Source of the DNA: Trichinella spiralis | Taxonomy: Eukaryota > Nematoda > Enoplea > Trichinellida > Trichinellidae | Reading direction: 5' to 3' | Length of the DNA stretch: 64,000 nt | Assembly (NCBI GenBank): GCA_000181795.3 | Contig: CM012953.1 | Span: 6,334,874 to 6,398,873, forward strand | Shown: in pieces, positions 56,006 through 64,000 of the stretch | How positions within the stretch are numbered: the stretch's first letter is position 1 | Layout of the letters: the number at the start of each line of letters is the position of its first letter | Position numbers and translations under genes: made by a program | The notes under the pieces: model-generated | Databases searched by the model: none | Told to the model about the DNA's origin: nothing | What the model saw: only the letters and a program-made list of their open reading frames with translations

Positions 56006-57991
56006 TTAGTCAGTAATTTCGTGATTTCTCCAACCGCCCATTGCAGCTATTAAACGGCTTGGAGATTTTTCAAATGGACTTTGATAAGCTTTTGCTACAA
56101 GTGAATTTGTCACAGTCGAGTGTATTTTCGGTAAATATATACTGCTGTATGTTTTCATTTTTGTGTTTTTAATTTTTGAAAGACTCAACTTGCGTCCTGC
56201 CATCTCTATCCATTCTAAATACGTATTAACACGGACAAATACTGCCGCAGTATTGGGTAAGTCGCATGCAACGTAAGTGAAGCTTGCAATGCCAATCTGG
56301 TAAAATCTGTCGTCGATCAAACAAAATAATGGACCTCCGCTGTCACCCTAATTAAACAGCATTTTTTAGACAGATATATTAAATCAACAGTAATTATACT
56401 TGACAAATGCTATGTCCACCTTCCAGATTCCCAGCACAAATCATATTGTCACTCCGGTATTCTTTCGGGCAAAAAAAAGCATCCTGTAATTTTGCTTGGA
56501 CAACCTTCAAATATCCATGATCTTCTTCTAAATTAATGAAAAGAAAAATGATATAAAAGTAATAAAACAGATAAAATTTCTGCACTGGTTTACTTTACCG
56601 TAAGTTTCGCCCCAGCCTGATGCATAGCAATCCGCGTCACTTGGCAATTCCATATTCACTTTTGGCAAGCATACAGGCCTTATATGATCTGTAAATACTA
56701 CAGGCATTTCTAATTTAAGAATGGCCACATCATTTTCAAATGATGTGTTATGATAAAAGTGTGATACGTAATTTTTCACAGATAAAAAAAGTGCTTCTGG
56801 TTCTGCTCTTTTTACATTATATTGTCCAACTGCGACATTTATATTTCCTGGTTGTTTGTATTTGTTACTAAATACAACTGCGCTCATTTATGTGGATACA
56901 ATATAATAGGAATTCAAAATAAATATGAAAAAATATTCTAAACAATATATTACATTATATTAAATAATTTTTAATTTTATATGATTATTCTTATTTTTAT
57001 TTTTTATATAAAATATTTTCTGCAATTTCTAGCAAGACTCATAAACATTATTGTTAGCAGCATTTATAAGCTTTGAAAATTTTATCATCTATTTATTTGC
57101 CTAAAGTGCTTAGATAAAAAATATAAAATTATTTTTTCAACTGTTAAAATATGAGAGCAATTTTAAAAAATTTCAATCAGTTTTATGTTATTTTAAAATT
57201 GTCATTATTGTCAGATTTATTGGTTTTTTAAATATTACTTCAGAATAAACGTTAATAACTGTTTTTGTAGGCTATGGAATATTGATTTCACAAAATGTCA
57301 TAAATTATAACTTATGAAGCACAAAATGAAGCACAATGATTAAAAATTAAGCATTGTAAAATTATTTACTTTATCATTAAGCAATGTGCCGCAGTGAGGA
57401 CTAGGGAAGTTCTGTTTTCACCGTCAATGGAAATTAAAGTTCCACCGCAGGATTGAATATGCAACTCATCATGCGGGAAGACCAGATAGACCATCCAAGG
57501 AATTGAACCTGGGTAAGAGTTCCAACCGCCGACAATGCGATTCTGTGATGGTAGATTTTTTAACTTATTTTGATAAACCGATTTTCCACAATAATGTGAG
57601 TTAATAATCTCTGCCTAAAATTGTAGTGAATGAACAAAAAGAAAAATGAACCTAAAGTTTAATTTAATCAAATGAATCCAAATTTTTAAAATCTTAATTC
57701 AAATTCATCTTCATTATGTTTTTAAATTAAAGTATAAAAATTAAAAATTAATGTAAGAATTTGCTTGCTAAGCCATTAGTAATGTGCAATTATTTGAACT
57801 TTTATGCATGAGTGCCATTGCATTGATATTTAAAAATCGCATGCAAATTTATTATTATTCATAAATTGCATATAAGCGAATTACAATAAAGAACAAAGCT
57901 GATGTGTAAAAATTATTTGTAAAAAAGTGTGAAACTTTACCGAAATAGCAGTGAATGTCAGTATGTGAAGTAAGACGTAGGCTTTAATCAT
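56006..57991 (-). CDS. Secreted S1 serine protease A (non-tryptic pocket)
   Basis: Chymotrypsin-fold protease made as a secreted zymogen. Five exons: 57941-57991, 57370-57614, 56599-56867, 56400-56527, 56006-56347; 344 codons plus stop. The signal peptide is encoded by exon 1 (MIKAYVLLHILTFTAIS). A propeptide with one Cys (HYCGKSV) pairs with RPVCLP, and activation would occur at NR-IVGGW. The triad is complete: His in LTAAHC, Asp in ENDVAILKLE, Ser in GDSGGP. The residue six before the catalytic Ser (position 189) is Ser (GHSICQGDS), and 215-217 reads SFT rather than SWG, so trypsin specificity is not expected. After the domain is a 50-60 residue basic tail ending in MGGWRNHEITD, shared with protease B. 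Confidence 0.93.
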
Positions 57992-59194
57992 CTTATTTTA
58001 ATGTTTCTTTGTTCAATGAATCCAATTGAGCAAAAAGTCAATCTTTTATATATCGAAGCAGCGCTTAATGGAAAGAAAATGTTTCTTAAATTAATATTTA
58101 TAGAATCTGTGTAATAAAAATCAAATTTTAAACGGCAGTTGCCTCTGCTTCACGTTGGCAATTAATTTCACCTTTAATGGGCAATTTTTCTCCAGGATAT
58201 GAAGTTTTTTAATTTTTTTAGAATTAATATACCTTAAAAAAGATAAAAAACTAATCAACTGCCTTATTTTAAATATTTATCCACATCGAAATCAGTTTTT
58301 GAAAATAATTATTTTCATAATTATTGTTTTAATTGCATTTGCATTCTAACTGACGTTCAGCTGCAACATTTGTTGATTAAGATTAAAAATTTTTTCCTAA
58401 CAAAATTTGAATTTTTTAAAATAATTTGTGAACAATTTTTATTAGTTAGCTAAGATTTTTATTAGCAAATTGTGATAAAGCTATTTACTTATTTGAATCC
58501 ATTATGCTTTTCTGTAGTAATTTCTTCTCTCAATGTAAATTTGAACATTTGGCCCGATTCAAATATTTCTGTTGAATTTTAACACTTTTTTCAGACTAAT
58601 TAAATTTGTCGTGATGTTAATTTGATGCATTTAAAATTTTTATTCTTTCTTAATGTCCAACACTGCTATTTAGCAAGCATTCATTTGGCTTTAACTTTCA
58701 GTGAAATATTATTTTAATAATTGATAGTTCTCAGTTGCAGGTCAATCTTTTATGATTTTTTGTTTCCATAATTAATAATAAATATGAAATATAATTATCC
58801 TTTTATTGCTTAACTAATTGAATAATATTATAGAAAGCAATGAATGCTGCACGCATATGATTTAAGGCAATATGCATTGTTTGTTATGTTAAATATTTTA
58901 TTTAATAATAATTTTAATTATAATAATTATTAATTAAAATTTAATATAATAAAATAATAACGTTTAATATATTTAATTTTTATATGAATTTTTATGAAAT
59001 AGATTTCATAAATTTTGAAACAATCAGTTAATCTTGTTTGCTTGCAAGCAGCATCTTGCCTTTGCTATTTCATTTATTTGATTTATTAAATTTTCCTTCG
59101 ACATATTGCAGTATTTCAAAATTTTGTAAATCTGTGAAACTCTTTATTTAAAAAATAGACTTTTGAAAATAAGCAGTTTTGTAAAAAAAAAAAG
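57992..59194. other. Intergenic DNA between the two proteases
   Basis: Promoter of protease A at its low end and 3' UTR of protease B at its high end. AT-rich, with TAATAATTA-type inverted repeats near 58905-58960. No further exon is seen. Confidence 0.6.
58043..58052 (-). promoter_or_regulatory. Candidate TATA box of protease A
   Basis: TATATAAAAG on the minus strand, about 51 bases upstream of the protease A start codon. Confidence 0.45.
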
Positions 59195-60864
59195 TTAATC
59201 AGTAATTTCATGATTTTTCCAACCGCCCATTACAGCGATTAAACGACTAGGGCTGTTTTCGAACGGGCTATTATGAGCTTTCACCATCATTGAATTTGAA
59301 AATTTCGATTGCATTTTGGGCAAAAAGATTAAACTAACTGTTCCATTTCTTCTATTATTAATTTTAATATTTTTCAACGTAAGAGCAGTTTTTTCAATCC
59401 AATCCAAATAACTAGTCACTCGGACAAATGCAGATGATGCACCCTGTAAAGCACAGTCATTATAGCCGAAGCTGACAATGCCAAACAGATAAAATCTGTC
59501 TCCGACCATGCAGAATAATGGACCGCCGCTGTCACCCTAAATTAAAGTAAACTGAAATATTCGAATAAATGTTAAATAAAATCAAGTGACAAATATTTTA
59601 CATTGCAGACGTCATGTCCGCCTCCTAAATTGCCGGCACAGAGCATTTTTTCTTGAAAAAATGGTCTTGGGCAAAATTTGCTCATTTGGAGTCGCACTTT
59701 GACTATTTTTAGCATACCTTCTTCTTTTTCCACTAAACATTAAAAGATGAAATTAAACTTTACAAAGATATGGATCCACCGTTTACATTTTTTTCAAAAA
59801 TATACCTACCGTTTGTCCTACCCCACCCAGCTGCATAACATTCTTCTCCAATTGGTAGTCTCATATTTGCAGAAGGCAAGCACAGTGGCCGAACATATTT
59901 TGTGAATAGTACCCACTTTTCCAATCGCAGAATAGCAATATCGTTTTCGAGTGAATCTTCATGAAAAAAGTGTGAAACGTAGTTTTTCACATGAAGAAAG
60001 ATCGCTTCATCTCGAGCATGTTTTAAGTGATTTTGTCTAATGGCAACAAGAATGTCTCCTGGCTCCTTATACTGATTGCTAAATTATTCAAATTTAATAA
60101 TGCAATTTAACAAATATAAAACTTTCTTATTTAATATGGGATAAATATTAAATAACCAGAATAATATTGAATTGTTATTAAAATGATCTTTATTAAAAAA
60201 AACTTTATAAACAATAGGATTGAATAGCAAAGCAGTATAACAACGTAAATATAGCAATTTGTTTTGCTGGCAGAAAGTATAGCATTTTAAGACATCTTAA
60301 AGAAAGTTACAGTCATCTTAAGTATGCAGTCATACTGTTACATCTGTGAATGGAATATTGATTAGCGATATCACTTAATATGGCGACAAAAAATAAAGAT
60401 GGATATTTATGGATAAGAAATGATAGTTAATTTCTCAGTTTCGAAATAAAGAAATAAAACTGAATTATGCAATAACTTTCATTCACAATCCTACTATATG
60501 CTCAGTTTAGAATTTTATCTTTATGTGAATGTGGAATAATTCAAATCTCTAAGGGTAAGTTTTGTAGCTTAAAGTAGTATAAACTATCTCATGTTGTCTT
60601 ACCCTAGTTTCACACAGTGAGCTGCAGTAAGTACTAAACTAGTGCTGTTTTTTCCATCTACAGAAATTAATGATCCGCCACACATTTGTGAAAAGCCTTC
60701 TTCTGCTGGAAACGTTAAATGAACCATCCACGGTAAAGAACCATCGTAAGCTTTCCATCCGCCAACAATTCGATTTTGGATTTTTTTATGGTACGTTAAT
60801 TTTTCTTGATGAACTGATTTTCCACAATATGGAGAATTTACAATTTCTGACTGTAAATTAAAAG

Positions 60865-60900
<36 letters not shown>

Positions 60901-61115
60901 CTACAGATTTTGAAGTTGAATTTTCATTTATCCGTATGAAATAGTGGAAAAGTATTATCAAACTTAGCTGAAATAAAAAACTATAAATGAAATGTTGGCA
61001 TGTTATTAAGTTATTATTACTTGCCATATGCAGAGAGTAACTGTTTGATACTCACCAAAATTAAATTTAATTTAAGTAAAAAGGAAAATGATACTATGTA
61101 AAAAAATAAAATCAT
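59195..61115 (-). CDS. Secreted S1 serine protease B (Asp189, trypsin-like pocket base)
   Basis: Tandem paralogue of protease A. Exons: 61056-61115, 60603-60850, 59810-60078, 59602-59732, 59195-59536; 349 codons plus stop. The third and fifth exons have exactly the same length as in A (269 and 342). The first exon encodes a hydrophobic signal (MILFFYIVSFSFLLKL). Activation is at NR-IVGGW. The triad is intact (LTAAHC, ENDIAILRLE, GDSGGP). Position 189 is Asp (GHDVCNGDS), so a basic P1 residue is plausible, though the SWG and PGVY parts of the pocket read SFG and SSAFV. The same long C-terminal tail ends MGGWKNHEITD. An (AT)n run lies in the first intron. Confidence 0.92.
60869..60898. repeat. 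(AT)n microsatellite
   Basis: Fourteen or so AT units in the first intron of protease B. Confidence 0.9.
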
Positions 61116-62340
61116 TCTATGTAATTGTCAATTTTTGCTCGAAACGATTTGAGTATAAATAAAAACAGGAGTATTTATTTTTTTGAAACAGACAAGAAAA
61201 AATAATAATTACGTAAGCTCATTTGCATTAGTATGTTATATTTTTAGTTTATAATTTTAATTTGCTAATGTTTTTTAGCAGCATTTTTAGCAGCAATTAT
61301 ATATTTTTTGTACAAAAATGTTCCTCGCATTCAGTAATGAATAGCAAATTGAAATGACGCAGAGCATTTTATTAAAGAAACATAATTAATCATATCACAA
61401 TAATGTAAACTGCATTAGCAACCCTAAAAACGAATGAACTCCATTAGTCATTGTGGATAAACGTTTAGCACTTAATTATACATTTTTTGAGCACCAATCC
61501 ACATGTTTAAAGGGCTGTGTAAATTCAAACCAATTAAGAGGTGAATAAATAATTTTGTAGAGTAAATTTTTAGTTTCGTGCAAAATTTGTTAGAATATCA
61601 TTTTTATGGCACAGATTTTTTTCACTCTTTGATTTTTTGTACTTAATTCTGCAATTTATCTACTGTAAATTTCTTTTAATATTATTAACTTATCACTTCA
61701 AATGATCAAATACTAAAGTTTTCTCATATAATTCTTAAATAGGTACTGCACTTGCTTGACTTATTTGAATTCGCAAAAGTCATGTCAAGTATCAATTAAG
61801 ATGAGTTAATTAAATTTAATTATATTAGTTTGATGGGTAATAAAAATTAAATAAAGAGTTTGAATGCTTTTGCTTTTTATTCAATAAAATATTCTAAAAT
61901 AATTCCCAAGTGAAAAAATGTCAAAATAGCACGTAGAAATAATCATAAGTTTATTATCTAAATCTAAATAATGTGTTTTTCATTATCCACACAAAGTTGA
62001 ACAAAGTAAAATGTTTATGAAATATTAAAAAAGTGTTTTTTGAAAAAATATAAATAAAGGTCAATAGCAAATATTGTATATAATAAGATTTTAATTTGCT
62101 TTTGAGGAAAGCGTCATTAATCAAAACAAGGGTTAGTTATCACTAAAGTAACTGACACTAATCTATTTTAGTTAGCAATACATTTCTGATTATTATTTGA
62201 AAATACACGTTCATAACTTTTTCTGAAAATCATCAGTTTTTAAATAACTTGAGTACAGATTTCAAGAAAAAAAAGAAAATTTTTATATCATTTTATTTTA
62301 ATAATTAAAAATAATATATCAATCACTGAAGAAATATGAG
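61116..62340. other. Intergenic DNA
   Basis: AT-rich spacer between protease B and the coiled-coil gene. No coding exon or RNA gene is recognised. Confidence 0.6.
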
Positions 62341-64000
62341 TTATTTTTTACAATAATTTGGATCGAGCAGATGCGACTCAATCTCACCAATGCAGATTTT
62401 CATTTTGTTCTCCAGGCTTTCAAGCTCGGCAATCTTCTTGGTCAACTCTTTTCCATCTTGATCCGTTTTCTTGATGTATCGTTCTAAACGAGCCTTCTTA
62501 CCTTGCAAATGATGTGACATTTCATTCAGGTACTTTATTTCTTCGGTGATTATTTCATTTTGTTTTAAATAAATCTCCTCATTATCTTTCTCTTCATTAT
62601 CTGATTCCAAACATTTTCCATAAAATTCTTTGCCTGCGATCTGTGGTATTAAAGCATTCAACTCGGATTCCAACTTTTCTAAACAAGCTGTATATTGTAA
62701 ATTTTCATTTTCCAAGTTTGACTTTAGCTCCATCAATTCCAAATTATTTTTCCACGAAGCTTGTAATTGACCAGATAAAATATGATTTTCTAATTTAATT
62801 CTTTCTGTCAGTTTGGTCCAGTAGAGTGAATCGATAATTTGCTGTTGTTGCCATTGTTGCACCGTAATAAATTGGCTGACGAAGTGCATCTTTCTTGATG
62901 TCGAGAAGTAAGCTTGGTTTTTGGCCGTGATGTCTGAATTCATATTTTTCAGCTCTTCTAAGAGTTCTGAATATTTTTTCTGCAGTTCAGCACTTTCATC
63001 TTTATGTTCGGTCTTTTCTTTCTGACAATTCTCTTTGAATTTTTGAATTTCTTCTGCAATCCATTCTGCATCCGCTTGTATAGCCCATTCTGCCTCGTCC
63101 AGCAGTTCATTCAGATCTTTTTGCTCATTAGCTGTGGATCTGTTGCACTCGTTGTTCAAGCATTCCTGAATTGCCTGCATAAATGAACAATGCTGCACAG
63201 TTTTATCATCTGATTCACATTGCGAGCGTAAGCTGTTTAGCAGTTCCGTTCGCATTTTGATTTCACGTTCAAAAGTTTCCTTTGCAATCTGCAATGCTCT
63301 CACTTTCGTTTCACAGGCATGAAAACGAATCTTTTTTTCTTTGATCTGCTCGTTTTGCTGCTCAGTAACTTTTTCATAACGGAACATATCTGCCCACAAA
63401 TTATCCAAAAACCGTTTAGCATCTGCGGCTAAAAGTGACCGAGTGAGGAATTCTTCCGGCGGCTTGCAGTCGTTGGCAAGCAAAATTCCGTGGTATTTCT
63501 GTTCGCATTGCTTTAGCAAGTTGTACAACACTTCAATCAAATGCTTCAAGCGCATGACTGTACCTTGTGCAAAGTTCAGCTCTTCAGTTTGATCGGCCAT
63601 CTTCAGGGTCGCATTTCTTGGATATGGAATACCGTTCCAAAGAGCGATCCCTTCACGCAACCAATTCACTCGTTCAGTTTCCAACAACACTTGGGTATTC
63701 TGGTTGGCCATTTGTTCCGCATAGCTGTTCAATTTCGCTTTCACAAACTTCTCGTCTATTAATTTCACCTTAGAATCACTGGTTGGCTGAGGCTTGCTCA
63801 ATGATATGCAAATAGAGCAAAGCTGGCGAGAAAGCAATCTTGATCGGAAACACAGGGAGTGGTAGTCTTCATTTTCACAGGGGGGCAGGGTTTGAAATTT
63901 CAGATCAACCAAACCAGCACCCTTCTCTTGAACAAGCTTTTCCAAACGAAGATACATGCTGTTCAATAAAAGTGACAGATTATTTATCTCACTGCTGCCT
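62341..64000 (-). CDS. Long coiled-coil protein of unknown function (5' end outside window)
   Basis: One uninterrupted frame of more than 550 codons, rare in this intron-rich window. The first Met lies at 63966, but the frame stays open to the window edge (SSEINNLSLLLNSM precedes it), so the protein probably starts further upstream. The first 140 residues contain a Cys-containing region and the stretch WLREGIALWNGIPYPRN. From about residue 140 to the end it is charged, Glu/Lys/Gln/Leu-rich and strongly heptad-like, with a low proline count. The C-terminus is LLDPNYCKK. No enzyme motif or transmembrane segment is visible. Candidates include kinetochore, centrosomal or cilium-associated coiled-coil proteins, but I cannot name the family. 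Confidence 0.75.
   Translation of the reverse strand, partial: GSSEINNLSLLLNSMYLRLEKLVQEKGAGLVDLKFQTLPPCENEDYHSLCFRSRLLSRQLCSICISLSKPQPTSDSKVKLIDEKFVKAKLNSYAEQMANQNTQVLLETERVNWLREGIALWNGIPYPRNATLKMADQTEELNFAQGTVMRLKHLIEVLYNLLKQCEQKYHGILLANDCKPPEEFLTRSLLAADAKRFLDNLWADMFRYEKVTEQQNEQIKEKKIRFHACETKVRALQIAKETFEREIKMRTELLNSLRSQCESDDKTVQHCSFMQAIQECLNNECNRSTANEQKDLNELLDEAEWAIQADAEWIAEEIQKFKENCQKEKTEHKDESAELQKKYSELLEELKNMNSDITAKNQAYFSTSRKMHFVSQFITVQQWQQQQIIDSLYWTKLTERIKLENHILSGQLQASWKNNLELMELKSNLENENLQYTACLEKLESELNALIPQIAGKEFYGKCLESDNEEKDNEEIYLKQNEIITEEIKYLNEMSHHLQGKKARLERYIKKTDQDGKELTKKIAELESLENKMKICIGEIESHLLDPNYCKK

Overview
This is an AT-rich eukaryotic window with small GT-AG introns and genes on both strands. 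It looks like the nuclear genome of a nematode. The strongest pointer is a pair of genuine major sperm protein (MSP) genes, a family known from nematodes. Low GC, tandem secreted serine proteases, a cystatin-like protein, a degenerate secreted PLA2 and retention of a KIBRA gene suggest an early-branching clade I (Trichinella-like) species. The species is inference, not something read directly.

Layout. (1) 1-9400: the 3' part of a kainate-type glutamate receptor (+) runs tail to tail into the 3' end of KIBRA/WWC (-). The block 2109-5741 is repeated almost exactly at 5760-9381, with an 18-N gap between the copies. Both gap-facing ends are error-rich, so overlapping contig ends scaffolded in series are more likely than a real tandem duplication. 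(2) 8581-15279: complete KIBRA gene (-), 13 exons, about 1292 aa, with two WW domains, coiled coils, a C2 domain and polyglutamine. (3) 17309-21008: two MSP genes (-), the second carrying a late nonsense codon, with a small secreted C-type lectin (+) between them. (4) 21546-31810, all +: a GCNA-type SprT-like protease, a carbonic-anhydrase-related protein of the CA10/CA11 type, and the bHLH-leucine-zipper factor MLX. (5) 32233-40861: two tandem proton/myo-inositol transporters (HMIT/SLC2A13, -). (6) 44215-54085: an orphan rhodopsin-like receptor (-), a secreted PLA2-like protein with lysine at the catalytic-pair position (+), and synaptogyrin (-). (7) 54904-61115: a cystatin-like secreted protein and two tandem chymotrypsin-fold proteases (-), all with signal peptides. 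(8) 62341-64000: the 3' part of a long coiled-coil gene (-) that runs off the window.

Exon models were built by eye from splice sites, reading phase and family conservation. For most multi-exon genes the exon lengths sum exactly to an open frame, and paralogous pairs give matching exon lengths, which supports the boundaries. There is no operon-like organisation. The genes are mostly independent: neuronal (glutamate receptor, synaptogyrin, CA10-like), growth and metabolic control (KIBRA, MLX, HMIT), germline (MSP, GCNA), and secreted or host-facing (lectin, PLA2-like, cystatin-like, proteases). The 0.3-3.6 kb stretches between genes are AT-rich and show little I can interpret.
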